In this document: in pieces, positions 1 through 9,968 of the stretch
Numbering within the stretch: the first letter of the stretch is position 1
Layout of the letters: each line of letters begins with the position of its first letter
From: Erythrobacter sp. CCH5-A1
Lineage (GTDB): Bacteria; Pseudomonadota; Alphaproteobacteria; Sphingomonadales; Sphingomonadaceae
Assembly (NCBI RefSeq): GCF_001557115.1
Contig: NZ_LSKQ01000267.1
Location: 62,001-126,000 of the forward strand
Length of the DNA: 64,000 nucleotides
Direction of reading: 5' to 3'
The notes under the pieces: model-generated
What the model saw: only the letters and a program-made list of their open reading frames with translations
The model's database searches: none
Told to the model about the DNA's origin: nothing
Translations under genes and position numbers: made by a program

Positions 1-375
1 CTTGCCTGCTGCGCGGTCGAGATGATCCACGTCAACATGCCGCGCTACGACATGGAGCGCTTTGGCGCCGCCCCGCGCGCCTCTCCGCGCCAGTCGGATG
101 TGATGATCGTCGCCGGTACGCTGTGCAACAAGATGGCTCCGGCGCTGCGCAAGGTCTACGACCAGATGTCGGACCCCAAGTATGTGATCAGCATGGGCAG
201 CTGCGCCAATGGCGGCGGCTATTACCATTACAGCTACTCGGTGGTGCGCGGCTGCGACCGCATCGTGCCGGTCGACATCTACGTCCCCGGCTGCCCGCCG
301 ACCGCCGAGGCGCTGCTCTATGGCGTGATGCAATTGCAGCGGAAGATCCGCCGCGTCGGCACGATCGAGAGGTAA
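1..375 (+). CDS. nuoB: NADH-quinone oxidoreductase subunit B (3' part, start lies outside window)
   Basis: Only the last 124 residues are present; the frame is open to the window edge. NuoB belongs to the hydrophilic arm of complex I and binds the terminal iron-sulfur cluster N2, which passes electrons to quinone. All four expected N2 ligands are visible: the tandem Cys-Cys pair at codons 3-4, the Cys in MGSC and the Cys in PGCPP. nuoC follows after 6 bases, so the two genes are in one operon. Identification is certain; the N-terminus cannot be judged. Confidence 0.97.
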   Translation, partial: LACCAVEMIHVNMPRYDMERFGAAPRASPRQSDVMIVAGTLCNKMAPALRKVYDQMSDPKYVISMGSCANGGGYYHYSYSVVRGCDRIVPVDIYVPGCPPTAEALLYGVMQLQRKIRRVGTIER

Positions 376-381
376 GGGCGC

Positions 382-1173
382 ATGGCCGTTCTGCATTCCG
401 CACCGCGCTTCGCTTCCAACGAGGGCGTGATCGACGCCGTCAGCGAGACCATCTCGGTCTGGCTGATCGAGGCGCATGAAGCCCACGGCGAGGTGATTTT
501 TCGCGTCGAGCGCGATGCCATTGAAAAGGTTCTGCGCATCCTGCGTGACGATCACGCCTACCAGCAGCTCATGGAAATCGCGGGCGTAGACTACCCCTCG
601 CGGCCCGAGCGCTTCGAGGTCGTCTACATGCTCCAGAGCCTCACCAAGAACCACCGCTTGATGGTGAAGTGCTCGGCCAGCGAGGACACGCCGGTGCCGA
701 CTGTCACCACGCTGTGGCCCAATGCCGGGTGGCTCGAGCGCGAGGTGTTCGACATGTACGGCGTGACCTTCGCCGGGAACCCCGACCTTCGCCGCATCCT
801 CACCGATTACGGCTTCGAGGGGCACCCGTTCCGCAAGGACTTCCCGATGACGGGCTATACCGAACTGCGCTATTCCGAGGAGGAAAAGCGCGTGGTGTAC
901 GAGCCGGTCGTGCTGGCGCAGGAAATGCGGACCTTCGATTTTCTCAGCCCGTGGGAAGGCGCGGACTACGTGCTGCCGGGTGACGAGAAGTCCCGCGGCG
1001 CGCCGACCGTCACCGAGGTCAAGACCACCGAGAAGACGTCCGAGACCGGCGCAGGCAAGGATGCGGACAAGGCCGCCGCGAAACCGGTATCCCCGCCCAA
1101 TCCGGCGGAGAAGGACAGCGGCAAGGGTGCCCCCGGCGCCCCCGATCCCACCTCGAAGGAGGGTGGACGATGA
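382..1173 (+). CDS. nuoC: NADH-quinone oxidoreductase subunit C with long C-terminal tail
   Basis: A 263-residue 30-kDa-type subunit of the complex I peripheral arm. The family core runs to about residue 200 and includes the conserved [11 protein letters not shown] and [13 protein letters not shown] segments. After it comes a low-complexity tail of about 60 residues rich in Lys, Pro, Ala, Glu and Thr, absent from short NuoC proteins and probably disordered. The ATG at 382 follows a GGTAAGGG stretch. The last four bases overlap the nuoD start (ATGA), which suggests translational coupling. Confidence 0.97.
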   Translation: MAVLHSAPRFASNEGVIDAVSETISVWLIEAHEAHGEVIFRVERDAIEKVLRILRDDHAYQQLMEIAGVDYPSRPERFEVVYMLQSLTKNHRLMVKCSASEDTPVPTVTTLWPNAGWLEREVFDMYGVTFAGNPDLRRILTDYGFEGHPFRKDFPMTGYTELRYSEEEKRVVYEPVVLAQEMRTFDFLSPWEGADYVLPGDEKSRGAPTVTEVKTTEKTSETGAGKDADKAAAKPVSPPNPAEKDSGKGAPGAPDPTSKEGGR

Positions 1174-2381
1174 GCATCACCCAGGAACAGTCGCCCACCA
1201 CCGAGGGCGAGGTCATCACCAACTACACCATCAACTTCGGCCCCCAGCACCCGGCCGCGCACGGCGTGCTGCGCATGGTGATGGAGCTGGACGGCGAGGT
1301 GATCGAGCGGATCGATCCGCACGTGGGCCTGCTCCACCGCGGCACAGAGAAGCTGATCGAGCAGAAGACCTATCTCCAGGCGCTGCCCTATTTCGACCGG
1401 CTCGACTATTGCTCGCCGCTGGCGATGGAGCACTCCTATGTGCTCGCGATCGAGAAGCTGCTGAACCTCGAAGTGCCGCTGCGCGCGCAATATCTGCGCG
1501 TGCTGTTCGCCGAGCTGACTCGCATCTGCAACCACATGCTCAACATGGGCGCGCACATCCTCGATGTCGGCGCATTCACGCCGAACCTGTGGATCATGGA
1601 CCTGCGCGAGGATTGCCTCAACTTCTTCGAGCGGGCGAGCGGCGCGCGGATGCACTCCGCATGGTTCCGCCCGGGCGGCGTCCATCAGGACGTGCCGGAG
1701 AAGCTGCTGGTCGATATCGGTGACTGGCTCGACAACCGCTTCTTCCAGCTGTTCGAGGACGCGATGAGCCTCGTCATGGACAACCGCATCTTCAAGCAGC
1801 GCAACGTCGACATCGCCGTCGTCAGCCGCGAGGACGCGATTGCCTGGGGCTTCAGTGGCCCGATGATCCGTGCCGCGGGTCTGCCGTGGGACCTGCGCAA
1901 GAGCCAGCCCTATGACGTGTATGACCGCATGGAGTTCGACATCCCGGTCGGCACCAACTCCGACTGCTACGACCGCTTCATGGTGCGCGTGAAGGAAGTC
2001 TACGAGAGCGCGAAGATCATGCGCCAGTGCCTGCGCGACATGCCGGGCGGGCCGATTGCCTCCACCGACACCAAGGTGGTCCCGCCCAAGCGCGGCGAGA
2101 TGAAGCAGTCGATGGAAGCGCTGATCCACCACTTCAAGCTCTACACCGAAGGCTTCCACGTGCCTGCGGGCGAGGTTTATGTGGCGACCGAAAGCCCCAA
2201 GGGCGAATTCGGCGTCTACCTCGTAAGCGACGGCACCAACAAGCCCTATCGCTGCAAGATCCGCCCGACGGCCTTCTCGCACCTGCAGGCGATGGACTTC
2301 ATGTCCAAGGGCCACATGCTCCCCGACGCGACCGCCATTCTGGGCGCAATCGACGTGGTGTTTGGGGAGTGCGACCGGTGA
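1170..2381 (+). CDS. nuoD: NADH-quinone oxidoreductase subunit D
   Basis: A 403-residue 49-kDa subunit that forms the quinone-binding pocket together with NuoB. Family landmarks are [13 protein letters not shown] near the N-terminus (the quinone-site His and its loop), HRGTEKL, and the C-terminal stretch around [12 protein letters not shown]. Length is usual for alphaproteobacteria. It starts on the ATGA overlap with nuoC, and its TGA overlaps the GTG of the next gene (GTGA), so the downstream accessory gene is probably translated from the same message. Confidence 0.98.
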   Translation: MSITQEQSPTTEGEVITNYTINFGPQHPAAHGVLRMVMELDGEVIERIDPHVGLLHRGTEKLIEQKTYLQALPYFDRLDYCSPLAMEHSYVLAIEKLLNLEVPLRAQYLRVLFAELTRICNHMLNMGAHILDVGAFTPNLWIMDLREDCLNFFERASGARMHSAWFRPGGVHQDVPEKLLVDIGDWLDNRFFQLFEDAMSLVMDNRIFKQRNVDIAVVSREDAIAWGFSGPMIRAAGLPWDLRKSQPYDVYDRMEFDIPVGTNSDCYDRFMVRVKEVYESAKIMRQCLRDMPGGPIASTDTKVVPPKRGEMKQSMEALIHHFKLYTEGFHVPAGEVYVATESPKGEFGVYLVSDGTNKPYRCKIRPTAFSHLQAMDFMSKGHMLPDATAILGAIDVVFGECDR

Positions 2382-2878
2382 GGTTGGCTCTTCTCGCAGT
2401 CCTGCTCAGTCTTGCAGCACCGGTTGTCGCGGAAACCGACCGCGGGGATCCGGTTGACGCCTTTGTCGCTGCGCTGGAAAAAGGGCGCTGGGAAGATGCG
2501 GAGGCGCTTGCTCCGGGCAATATCACACAGTTGAACGGGATAGGACCTAATTTCAAGGGGGGGCCGTTTGACGGCACATGGCGCCAACGGATTGTGCCTG
2601 ACAAAGAGACGATAACTTTCGGAGAATTTCGTAATGAAATTGCTGAGTGTAAGTTCTCGCCTACAGTTAGGTTGATTTCTGGTACTGCATCTTCTCCGAA
2701 TAAAGTCGTGAGAGTTTATTTTATATGTCTCGTGGATGATCAGAAAACGATACATTCAGTAACCAAGCATTTTATGGTTCGCCGCGCTGCTGATGAATCG
2801 AAAGTCGTGGTCTACGATTTTGGCAAGGATGTGGTCGTGAAGAGCGGCGACAAGGCAGTGCTTACCAATGAGCAGTAA
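2378..2878 (+). CDS. Hypothetical secreted protein inserted between nuoD and nuoE
   Basis: A 166-residue protein starting at GTG 2378, four bases inside the end of nuoD. Residues 1-18 form a clear Sec signal peptide: an Arg, then a Leu/Ala core, then a PVVA cleavage site before ETDRGD. The mature part has no motif I recognise. It looks like an alpha/beta domain with two Cys (in AECKF and FICL). The second half is distinctly AT-rich compared with the nuo genes and uses codons such as ATA, TTT and AAA, consistent with recent acquisition or weak selection. Export to the periplasm is inferred. No function can be assigned. Confidence 0.75.
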   Translation: MRLALLAVLLSLAAPVVAETDRGDPVDAFVAALEKGRWEDAEALAPGNITQLNGIGPNFKGGPFDGTWRQRIVPDKETITFGEFRNEIAECKFSPTVRLISGTASSPNKVVRVYFICLVDDQKTIHSVTKHFMVRRAADESKVVVYDFGKDVVVKSGDKAVLTNEQ

Positions 2879-3227
2879 TCCTAGAATCGACACCGCCAAG
2901 GCGATGATCGACGCCTACAACGCGCAGGACGTCGATGCCTATGTCGCGTTCATGACCGACGATGCCTGCGAAGCCAATTATCGCGGCGACGTCGTGCGCG
3001 AAGGCAAGGAAGGCACCCGCGCAGGCCTCGCCACTGCGTTCGCGCGCTGGCCGCAGAACCGGGCTGAAATCATCGATGCGCAGGCTATCGGCAATTACGT
3101 GCTGATGCGCGAACACGTGACGCGCGGCCCCGCCACCGATGGCTCCCCGCTGGTCGACCCCTTCGATGTGATCGCTGTCTATTCCTTCGAGGGCGACAAG
3201 TGCTCTCGCGTGGAGTTCATCCGCTAA
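2868..3227 (+). CDS. NTF2-like / SnoaL-like domain protein
   Basis: A 119-residue cytosolic protein with the shape of a SnoaL-like nuclear transport factor 2 fold: an N-terminal helix (AKAMIDAYNAQDVDAYVAFMTDDA), then beta strands ending in VIAVYSFEGDKCSRVEFIR. Family members include small-molecule isomerases, hydrolases and binding proteins, so the substrate cannot be read from sequence. The gene overlaps the preceding secreted gene by 11 bases, and its TAA shares one base with the nuoE ATG (TAATG). It is therefore fully embedded in the complex I transcript. Confidence 0.8.
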   Translation: MSSNPRIDTAKAMIDAYNAQDVDAYVAFMTDDACEANYRGDVVREGKEGTRAGLATAFARWPQNRAEIIDAQAIGNYVLMREHVTRGPATDGSPLVDPFDVIAVYSFEGDKCSRVEFIR

Positions 3228-3895
3228 TGGCTGACCGTACCCCCGCTCCCGACACCCCCGAACTGCGCGCTCGCTGGGGCGGCTTTGCGTGGACGCCGGA
3301 GAACAAGACAACCGCCGACTGGCATATCGCCAAGTATCCCGAGGGGCGTCAGCGCAGCGCGGTGATGCCGCTGCTCGATCTCGCCCAGCGGCAGGTCGGG
3401 GCGGAGACCGATACGCAAGGGTGGCTGCCGCTGCCGGTGATCGAATATGTCGCCAAATATCTCGACATGCCGGTGATCCGCGTGCTCGAGGTCGCCAGCT
3501 TCTACTTCATGTACAACCTGAAGCCCGTCGGCAAATTCCACGTGCAGGTGTGCGGCACCACGCCCTGCATGCTGCGCGGCTCGGACGACATCATGGCCGC
3601 CTGCAAGAAGCGCGGGATGGTGAAGGGCGGGGTCTCAGCGGACGGATTGTGGACCCTCACCGAGGTCGAATGCATGGGCAATTGCGCCACCGCGCCGATG
3701 GTCCAGATCAACGACGACAATTACGAGGACCTGACGCCCGAACGCCTCGACGCGGTGCTCGATGCGCTCGCCGCGGGCCAGCAGCCCAAGACCGGCACGC
3801 AGGAGCCGGGCCGCCACACCTCCGAGCCTTCGGGCGGGCCGACCACGCTGACCGCGATGGTCGATGCCAATCACGATTACCGGGGCGAATGGTGA
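3227..3895 (+). CDS. nuoE: NADH-quinone oxidoreductase subunit E (24 kDa, [2Fe-2S])
   Basis: A 222-residue thioredoxin-fold subunit of the NADH-oxidising module, binding cluster N1a. The four ligands are visible: Cys109 and Cys114 in CGTTPC, and Cys149 and Cys153 in CMGNC. The start at 3227 is chosen because it overlaps the preceding stop (TAATG) and gives the family N-terminus MADRTPAP. The tail after about residue 185 is Gly/Pro/Thr-rich, ending DYRGEW. The TGA overlaps the ATG of a small membrane protein gene by one base. Confidence 0.97.
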   Translation: MADRTPAPDTPELRARWGGFAWTPENKTTADWHIAKYPEGRQRSAVMPLLDLAQRQVGAETDTQGWLPLPVIEYVAKYLDMPVIRVLEVASFYFMYNLKPVGKFHVQVCGTTPCMLRGSDDIMAACKKRGMVKGGVSADGLWTLTEVECMGNCATAPMVQINDDNYEDLTPERLDAVLDALAAGQQPKTGTQEPGRHTSEPSGGPTTLTAMVDANHDYRGEW

Positions 3896-4068
3896 TGGAA
3901 AAGAAGATCGAACAGGGCGGCGGCGTCCTCGGCCTGATCTTCCTGGCCGTGGCCTTCGTCAAGCTCGTGCAGGGTGATGGCTGGGTCGTGTGGGCGATCC
4001 TCGCCTTCCTGTTCGGCGGCTTTACCGCAGCGGCGCGTATCTGGCAGGGGCGGGGCAGCGGCCAATGA
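3895..4068 (+). CDS. Small two-helix membrane protein
   Basis: A 57-residue protein beginning MEKKIEQGG on the TGATG junction with nuoE; an in-frame ATG at 3889 would add two residues. Two hydrophobic segments (about 10-25 and 31-48) are separated by a short QGDGW turn, and a basic tail (RIWQGRGSGQ) predicts an inside C-terminus. It overlaps the next small gene by four bases (ATGA). No family is recognised. Placement in a run of tightly coupled small membrane genes between nuoE and nuoF suggests they are expressed with complex I. Confidence 0.7.
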   Translation: MEKKIEQGGGVLGLIFLAVAFVKLVQGDGWVVWAILAFLFGGFTAAARIWQGRGSGQ

Positions 4069-4208
4069 CCACCGTCGTCTCCATCCTCGTCGCGCTCGTG
4101 CTCGCCTTCATCGCCTTCAAGGTGCTGATGGGGCTGGTGCGCGTGGGCGTGGTGCTGCTGATCGGCGTGGTGCTGATCGGCATGTGGCAGTCGGGGACTT
4201 TCGGATGA
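4065..4208 (+). CDS. 47-residue membrane protein
   Basis: A very small frame whose ATG overlaps the previous stop (ATGA) and whose stop overlaps the following ATG. The product is almost wholly hydrophobic, with one long or two short transmembrane segments (about 4-24 and 27-41) separated by one Arg. Support for it being a real gene comes from the chain of start/stop overlaps and the coherent hydrophobic translation. No homology can be claimed. Confidence 0.6.
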   Translation: MTTVVSILVALVLAFIAFKVLMGLVRVGVVLLIGVVLIGMWQSGTFG

Positions 4209-4387
4209 ACCCGCTGACGCTCCTCCTCGCGATCCTCGGCCTCACCGGCTTTGCGCTGGGCGCGGTGCTGACCGCGACCGGGCCGCTTGAACTGGGGGTC
4301 ATCATCATGGGGCTCGGCCTCGTGTTCCAGACGATTTCGCTGGCACGCATCCGGCGCGCCAAGGCGCAGAGCGGGGAGGGGACGTAG
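4205..4387 (+). CDS. 60-residue two-helix membrane protein
   Basis: It starts on an ATGA overlap with the preceding mini-gene. Hydrophobic segments lie at about 3-23 and 29-46, followed by a basic tail (ARIRRAKAQSGEGT) expected to be cytosolic. It is the third of three consecutive membrane mini-proteins between nuoE and nuoF. The spacing to the next gene is two bases. The function is unknown; small complex I accessory or assembly subunits are possible but not shown. Confidence 0.65.
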   Translation: MNPLTLLLAILGLTGFALGAVLTATGPLELGVIIMGLGLVFQTISLARIRRAKAQSGEGT

Positions 4388-4389
4388 CC

Positions 4390-4785
4390 ATGACCCTTTC
4401 TTACCGGCATATCTTGTCCTGCGCGTTCTGGCTGGCTGGCATGGCGTTGCTTGTGCTGGTGGACAAAGACAGCGCGAACCTCGCCTCGCTTTTTTCCGCC
4501 GTCGCCTGCCTCGCGCTCAGCATCGCCGTGCAACCGCGTGATGAGCGCGCGCTCGCCGAGCGGGGGCCGCCGATCCCGTGGGACCGGCGCGATGCCGGGG
4601 AGAAATTCTCGATAATCATGTTTCATATCGTCATCGGCCTCTTTGCCCTTTTTACCGCCGGGCTTCTGGCCGGGATTGGCGAGGACGGCCCCGCACCGCT
4701 TTGGCGCATCGCACTCGGGGCTGGGTTGGTGACGATGGTGGCGTGGAAACTCTGGCGTAACTGGACAATGCGCAATGCTGGCTGA
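4390..4785 (+). CDS. Four-helix membrane protein, unknown function
   Basis: A 131-residue protein with four predicted membrane spans (about 8-24, 31-47, 73-96 and 103-121). A charged cytosolic loop of about 25 residues ([25 protein letters not shown]) lies between spans two and three. It overlaps the nuoF start by 11 bases. No known family is recognised. It closes the block of four membrane proteins between nuoE and nuoF. Confidence 0.7.
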   Translation: MTLSYRHILSCAFWLAGMALLVLVDKDSANLASLFSAVACLALSIAVQPRDERALAERGPPIPWDRRDAGEKFSIIMFHIVIGLFALFTAGLLAGIGEDGPAPLWRIALGAGLVTMVAWKLWRNWTMRNAG

Positions 4786-6067
4786 CAAGGACCGCATCTT
4801 CACCAACCTCTACGGGTTCCAGGACTGGAGCCTCAAGGCCGCGCAGGCGCGCGGGGATTGGGACGACACCAAGGCGCTGCTCGCGCGCGGGCAGGATGCG
4901 ATCATCGAGGAGATCAAGGCATCCGGCCTGCGCGGGCGGGGCGGGGCGGGCTTCCCCACGGGGCTCAAGTGGTCCTTCATGCCCAAGGAATCGCGTGACG
5001 GGCGGCCGAGCTTCCTCGTCATCAATGCCGACGAGAGCGAGCCCGGCTCGTGCAAGGACCGCGAGATCATCCGCCACGATCCGCACAAGCTGGTCGAAGG
5101 CGCGCTGGTCGCGGGCTACGCGATGCGGGCGCGCGCGGCCTATATCTACATCCGCGGCGAATATATCCGCGAGGCCGAGACGCTGCAGAAGGCGATCTCC
5201 GAGGCCTATGACGCCGGGCTGATCGGCAAGAACGCCTGCGGTTCGGGCTATGATTTCGACGTCTTCATGCACCGCGGCGCGGGCGCATACATCTGCGGCG
5301 AAGAGACCGCGATGATCGAAAGCCTCGAAGGCAAGAAGGGCCAGCCGCGCCTCAAGCCCCCCTTCCCGGCGGGCGCAGGCCTCTATGGCTGCCCGACGAC
5401 GGTGAACAACGTCGAGAGCATCGCGGTCGCGCCGACGATCCTGCGGCGCGGGGCCTCGTGGTTCTCGAGCTTCGGGCGCGAGAACAACAAGGGCACGAAG
5501 CTGTTCCAGATCAGCGGCCACGTCGAGAAGCCCTGCGTCGTCGAGGAAGCGATGAGCATCCCCTTCGAGGAGCTGATCGAGAAGCACTGCGGCGGCATCC
5601 GCGGCGGGTGGGACAATCTGCTGGCGGTCATCCCGGGCGGCTCGTCGGTGCCGCTGGTGCCTGCCGCGCAGATCCGCAACGCGCCGATGGATTTCGACGG
5701 GCTCAAGGAACTGGGCTCGGGCCTCGGCACGGCGGCGGTCATCGTCATGGACAAGTCGACCGACATCGTCCGCGCGATCAGCCGCCTCTCCTACTTCTAC
5801 AAGCACGAAAGCTGCGGCCAGTGCACCCCCTGCCGCGAGGGCACGGGCTGGATGTGGCGCATGATGGAGCGCCTGCGCACGGGTGACGCGGCGATCGAGG
5901 AAATCGACATGCTGCAGGAAGTCACCAAGCAGGTCGAAGGCCACACCATCTGCGCACTGGGCGATGCCGCCGCTTGGCCGATCCAGGGCCTCATCCGCCA
6001 CTTCCGGCCGGAGCTGGAGCGGCGGATTCATGAGCACAATGCGAAGTTCGCGGAGGCGGCGGAGTGA
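4775..6067 (+). CDS. nuoF: NADH-quinone oxidoreductase subunit F (NADH/FMN site)
   Basis: A 430-residue flavoprotein subunit that oxidises NADH via FMN. Motifs in order are the Gly-rich NADH-binding GRGGAGF (residues 54-60), the FMN-binding region around [13 protein letters not shown] and [14 protein letters not shown], and cluster N3 ligands in [10 protein letters not shown] plus the later Cys in CALGD. Length is typical. It starts inside the previous membrane-protein gene (11-base overlap). Its TGA overlaps a GTG start of a secreted-protein gene (GTGA). Confidence 0.98.
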   Translation: MLADKDRIFTNLYGFQDWSLKAAQARGDWDDTKALLARGQDAIIEEIKASGLRGRGGAGFPTGLKWSFMPKESRDGRPSFLVINADESEPGSCKDREIIRHDPHKLVEGALVAGYAMRARAAYIYIRGEYIREAETLQKAISEAYDAGLIGKNACGSGYDFDVFMHRGAGAYICGEETAMIESLEGKKGQPRLKPPFPAGAGLYGCPTTVNNVESIAVAPTILRRGASWFSSFGRENNKGTKLFQISGHVEKPCVVEEAMSIPFEELIEKHCGGIRGGWDNLLAVIPGGSSVPLVPAAQIRNAPMDFDGLKELGSGLGTAAVIVMDKSTDIVRAISRLSYFYKHESCGQCTPCREGTGWMWRMMERLRTGDAAIEEIDMLQEVTKQVEGHTICALGDAAAWPIQGLIRHFRPELERRIHEHNAKFAEAAE

Positions 6068-6432
6068 GAGCCCTTGCCGCCATCTCCATACTTTCAGGAG
6101 CTCTGGCGAGCCCTGCGCTCGCTTGCGTCCCCACCTCGCCGAATGCCGTTGCATGGGCAAAGTGCGCTCATGAGGTGGCGAAAGGCACTGGCGAGCAAGA
6201 TTTCATGAAGAGCATGGCAAGCGCAATCGTTAATAAGAAGAAGCTGAAGCCGACATCGATGCCCCGCTGGGAGAAGCTGGAGGGGCGTATCGAAGGCAAG
6301 TGCGGCGGCTACGCGGCAGCTCTGAAGCGAGATACACAGCTGTACGGCAAGTCCCACGACGTCCCCGATGATCAATTCGAGGCCATTGCCGCAACCTTCT
6401 CACTTTATGAACTGTGGAAGCCCAATGCCTAA
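6064..6432 (+). CDS. Small secreted cysteine-containing protein between nuoF and nuoG
   Basis: A 122-residue protein with a GTG start on the GTGA overlap with nuoF. Residues 1-20 are a signal peptide ending SPALA. Cleavage would leave Cys21 as the first mature residue, but the -3 position is Ala and not Leu, so signal peptidase I processing fits better than a lipobox. Three Cys are visible (CVPT, AKCAHE, GKCGGY), compatible with a periplasmic disulfide or metal site. The mature part is helical and Lys-rich. It ends eight bases into nuoG. No family is recognised. Confidence 0.7.
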   Translation: MRALAAISILSGALASPALACVPTSPNAVAWAKCAHEVAKGTGEQDFMKSMASAIVNKKKLKPTSMPRWEKLEGRIEGKCGGYAAALKRDTQLYGKSHDVPDDQFEAIAATFSLYELWKPNA

Positions 6433-8440
6433 AGTCACCGTAGACGGTCAGGAAATCGAGGTCCCGGCGGGCGCGACTGTGCTGCAGGCGTGCGAGCTGG
6501 CGGGCAAGGAAATCCCGCGCTTCTGCTATCACGAGCGCCTCTCCATCGCGGGCAATTGCCGCATGTGTCTGGTCGAGGTGAAGCCCGGGCCGCCCAAGCC
6601 GCAGGCCTCCTGCGCGCTGCCCGCTGCCGAGGGTCAGGAAATCCGCACCGACAGCCCGATGGTCAAGAAGGCCCGCGAGGGGGTGATGGAGTTCCTGCTC
6701 ATCAACCACCCGCTCGATTGCCCGATCTGCGATCAGGGCGGCGAGTGCGATCTGCAGGATCAGGCGGTCGCCTATGGCCGCGGCGGCTCGCGCTATCACG
6801 AGAACAAGCGCGCGGTGACCGAGAAGTACATGGGCCCTCTGATCAAGACGATCATGACCCGCTGCATCCATTGCACCCGCTGCGTGCGCTTCTCCGAAGA
6901 GATCGCGGGCGTGGACGAAATCGGCGCGCTCTATCGCGGCGAGGATATGCAGATCACCACCTATCTGGAGCAGGCGGCGGCGCATGAATTGTCGGCGAAC
7001 GTCATCGACCTGTGCCCGGTCGGCGCGCTGACCAGCCGCCCCTATGCCTTCGAGGCGCGGCCGTGGGAGCTCAAGAAGACCCTCTCGATCGACGTTTCGG
7101 ACGCGGTGGGCGCCAACATCACGCTCCACTCCAAGGGCCGCGAAGTCATGCGCGCGCTGCCGCGGGTGAATGACGACGTCAACGAGGAGTGGCTGTCGGA
7201 CAAGGGCCGCTATCAGGTCGACGGGCTGACCAAGCGCCGCTTGGACCGCGTGTGGGTGCGCCGCGATGTCCGGTTGCAACCGGCCGATTGGACCGAGGCC
7301 TTCGGCATGATCGCCTCCGCGCTCGAAGGCGACAAGGCGAGCATCGCGGCGGTCGCAGGCGACCTGCTCGATGCCGAGACGATGTTTGCCGCCAAGGCTT
7401 TGGTCAACGCCTGCGGGTCAAACCTCACCGAGGCGCGCCAGACCGGCATGACCTATGACGTGTCGAACCTCGCGGCGGTGAACTTCAACAGCACCTTTGC
7501 AGGCATCGAGACCGCCGATGCGATCCTGATCGTCGGCAGCAATGTCCGCTGGGAAGCCGCGCTGCTCAATGTCCGTCTGCGCAAGGCGGTGAAGGCGGGG
7601 GCGAAGGTCTATATCATCGGCCCCGAATGGGACCCGACCTATCCGGCGACCTTCCTCGGCAGCGATCTCAAGCTGCTGAACCGCATCCCCAAGGAGCTGG
7701 GTGACGTCATGAAGTCGGCGAAGCGTCCGGCGGTGATCGTCGGCCCGGCGGCGCTCGCCAAGGGTGCGCTTCCTTCGGCGCTCAAGCTGGTCGACAAGTT
7801 CGGCCTGGTTCGGGACGGGTGGAACGGCTTCAACGTCCTCCACATCTCGGCGGCGCGGATGGCTTCGCTGATGCTCGGCTTCACGCTGCCCGGCGGGATG
7901 GGCGACATCGCCGCCGCTTCGCCGAAGGTTCTGCTCAGCCTCGGTGCGGACGAGATGGACTATGCGCCCTACGCGGGGAGCCTCAAGGTCTATATCGGCC
8001 ACCACGGCGACAAGGGCGCGCATCACGCCGACATCGTGCTGCCGGGCGCGTCCTATGCCGAAAAGGACGGGACCTACGTCAATACCGAGGGCCGCGTGCA
8101 GTTTGCCGAGAAAGCGGTCTTCGCCCCCGGCGATGCGCGCGAGGACTGGACGATCCTGCGCGCGCTCGCCGATGCGCTTGACGTGTTCGTCGGCTTCGAC
8201 AGCTTCGCGGCGCTTCAGGCCAAGATGATCGCCGCCGTCCCCGCGCTGGGCGAAGAGGGCCTCGCCGATTACGGCGCGCTTCCCAAGGCGGACAGCGGCG
8301 CCAAGTTCGAGGGCGAAATCGGGGGCTATCCGATCAAGGACTTCTACCTCACCAACCCCATCGCCCGCGCGAGCGAGGTGATGCAGCGCTGCTCGGACGA
8401 ACTGCTCCACGGGGCTGACGTTAAGGAGGCTGCGGAATGA
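6425..8440 (+). CDS. nuoG: NADH-quinone oxidoreductase subunit G (75 kDa)
   Basis: A 671-residue iron-sulfur subunit with an N-terminal ferredoxin-like domain and a C-terminal molybdopterin-oxidoreductase-like domain that no longer binds a cofactor in this family. N1b ligands are Cys34, Cys45, Cys48 and Cys63. The His/Cys cluster N5 region is [18 protein letters not shown], and N4 is in [11 protein letters not shown] with CPVGAL. The start at 6425 is chosen because [14 protein letters not shown] is the family N-terminus; an upstream in-frame ATG at 6368 lies inside the previous gene. nuoH starts on a four-base overlap. Confidence 0.97.
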   Translation: MPKVTVDGQEIEVPAGATVLQACELAGKEIPRFCYHERLSIAGNCRMCLVEVKPGPPKPQASCALPAAEGQEIRTDSPMVKKAREGVMEFLLINHPLDCPICDQGGECDLQDQAVAYGRGGSRYHENKRAVTEKYMGPLIKTIMTRCIHCTRCVRFSEEIAGVDEIGALYRGEDMQITTYLEQAAAHELSANVIDLCPVGALTSRPYAFEARPWELKKTLSIDVSDAVGANITLHSKGREVMRALPRVNDDVNEEWLSDKGRYQVDGLTKRRLDRVWVRRDVRLQPADWTEAFGMIASALEGDKASIAAVAGDLLDAETMFAAKALVNACGSNLTEARQTGMTYDVSNLAAVNFNSTFAGIETADAILIVGSNVRWEAALLNVRLRKAVKAGAKVYIIGPEWDPTYPATFLGSDLKLLNRIPKELGDVMKSAKRPAVIVGPAALAKGALPSALKLVDKFGLVRDGWNGFNVLHISAARMASLMLGFTLPGGMGDIAAASPKVLLSLGADEMDYAPYAGSLKVYIGHHGDKGAHHADIVLPGASYAEKDGTYVNTEGRVQFAEKAVFAPGDAREDWTILRALADALDVFVGFDSFAALQAKMIAAVPALGEEGLADYGALPKADSGAKFEGEIGGYPIKDFYLTNPIARASEVMQRCSDELLHGADVKEAAE

Positions 8441-9483
8441 CCGCCTTCTTCCAATCCCTCGGCCTGCCCTTCGAATGGGCGTGGACCGTCGCGACGCTTG
8501 CGGGGATCCTGATCATCTCGCTGCTCGTCATGTTCAGCGTCGCCATGGTGATCTATGTCGACCGCAAGGTGCTGGGCGCGATCATGCTGCGGCGCGGGCC
8601 GAACGTGGTCGGGCCGTTCGGCCTGCTGCAATCCTTCGCGGACGGCCTCAAGGTCTTCCTGCAGGAAACCATCATCCCGAGCGCCGCGAACAAGGGCATC
8701 TTCCTGATCGCGCCGATCATCACCTTCACCGTCGCGCTCGCGGCCTGGGCGGTGATCCCCTTCGACGCGGGCGTGGTGCTGTCGGACATCAATGTGGGCC
8801 TGCTCTACATCCTCGCGATCTCCTCGATGGGGGTTTACGGCGTCGTGATGAGCGGGTGGGCGTCGAACTCCAAATACCCGTTCTTCTCGGCGATGCGCGC
8901 CTCGGCGCAGATGATCTCCTACGAGGTCTCGATCGGCTTCGTGCTGGTGTGCGTCGTGCTGTTCGCCGGCACCTTCAACCTCTCGGGGATCGTGAACGCG
9001 CAGCAGGGCTTCGGGTTGGGGCTGATCAACGCCTATGCGGTGCACCCGCTGCTGTTCCCGATGTGGGTGGTGTTCTTCATCTCGGCGCTGGCCGAGACCG
9101 CGCGCGCGCCCTTCGACCTCACCGAGGCCGAGAGCGAACTCGTCGCGGGCTACCAGACCGAATATTCCTCGATGAGCTTCGCGCTGTTCTGGCTCGGCGA
9201 GTATGCGAACATCCTGCTGATGTGCTCGCTCAACACGCTGCTGTTCTGGGGCGGGTGGCTGCCGCCGCTCGACATTCCGGTGCTCTACATGGTGCCGGGG
9301 ATCATCTGGTTCCTGCTCAAGACCTTCGTGTTCTTCTTCATGTTCAGCTGGATCTGGGCGACCGTGCCGCGTTACCGCTACGACCAGCTGATGCGGCTCG
9401 GGTGGAAGGTGTTCCTGCCGATGAGCCTGCTGTTCGTCGCGGTGACCAGCGGGTATCTGATGGCGACGGGGCATTTCGGATGA
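8437..9483 (+). CDS. nuoH: NADH-quinone oxidoreductase subunit H
   Basis: A 348-residue membrane subunit that joins the peripheral and membrane arms and lines the quinone chamber. Eight or so hydrophobic segments are visible, with conserved loops: [15 protein letters not shown] after the first span, and the acidic [19 protein letters not shown] loop between later spans. It starts on an ATGA overlap with nuoG. Its TGA overlaps the ATG of the next, secreted-protein gene. Confidence 0.98.
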   Translation: MTAFFQSLGLPFEWAWTVATLAGILIISLLVMFSVAMVIYVDRKVLGAIMLRRGPNVVGPFGLLQSFADGLKVFLQETIIPSAANKGIFLIAPIITFTVALAAWAVIPFDAGVVLSDINVGLLYILAISSMGVYGVVMSGWASNSKYPFFSAMRASAQMISYEVSIGFVLVCVVLFAGTFNLSGIVNAQQGFGLGLINAYAVHPLLFPMWVVFFISALAETARAPFDLTEAESELVAGYQTEYSSMSFALFWLGEYANILLMCSLNTLLFWGGWLPPLDIPVLYMVPGIIWFLLKTFVFFFMFSWIWATVPRYRYDQLMRLGWKVFLPMSLLFVAVTSGYLMATGHFG

Positions 9484-9968
9484 TGGCTCTTCTGAGATAC
9501 GCACTCTTCCCCGTGGCGCTGCTGGCCGGAAGTCTTTCGGCAGCCTTGCCTCCCGAGTTGAAGCAAGAGGTCATGATCCATTGCAACTTTGCAAAAAAGG
9601 GATCCCTTGACCTTAAGACCTCAGATCGTGTGGCATTCTACTTCCCCGGTGGGGTGGTCCGGTCAGGCAAACAGTTCATGGAAATCCATGACCCTTCGCG
9701 GGTTTTGGCCGGCGATGCTGTAAACATTGCTAGAGTCGAGCCTGAGTCGATTGCTCTGCATTCAGACTCCGATTCACCAGGTCATTTGGTGATTGTGCAT
9801 TTCAATGAACCAGATGCCATGAAGAGTTATCCAGCCACGGTGGGGTATTTAAGCGACGCCGATGGGTCCGATTTGCGGTACGGCCGCTGCCTTCTTTTTT
9901 CAGGGAGCGACGCTCAGGAGGTTCTGAAGATCTATCGCGATTTGAAATCAGGAACTGATTCACAATGA
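9480..9968 (+). CDS. Hypothetical secreted protein between nuoH and nuoI
   Basis: A 162-residue protein starting at ATG 9480 (ATGA overlap with nuoH; a second ATG follows at once). A signal peptide spans roughly residues 1-22 (hydrophobic core [11 protein letters not shown], cleavage before LPPELKQ). The mature region has two Cys (HCNF and GRCLLF) and looks rich in beta strands. Base composition is less GC-rich than in the flanking nuo genes. It ends on a four-base overlap with nuoI. No similarity to the other secreted proteins in this operon is obvious, and the function is unknown. Confidence 0.75.
   Translation: MMALLRYALFPVALLAGSLSAALPPELKQEVMIHCNFAKKGSLDLKTSDRVAFYFPGGVVRSGKQFMEIHDPSRVLAGDAVNIARVEPESIALHSDSDSPGHLVIVHFNEPDAMKSYPATVGYLSDADGSDLRYGRCLLFSGSDAQEVLKIYRDLKSGTDSQ

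Noticed and set aside
966..2315. Long open frame on the - strand (449 codons) opposite nuoC-nuoD
   Set aside because: It is an antisense shadow of GC-rich coding sequence; the translation is His/Arg/Ala-rich without domain features, and the + strand genes are certain.
4652..6160. 502-codon - strand frame opposite nuoF
   Set aside because: Composition is typical of the reverse of a GC-rich gene, and there is no ribosome site or recognisable product.
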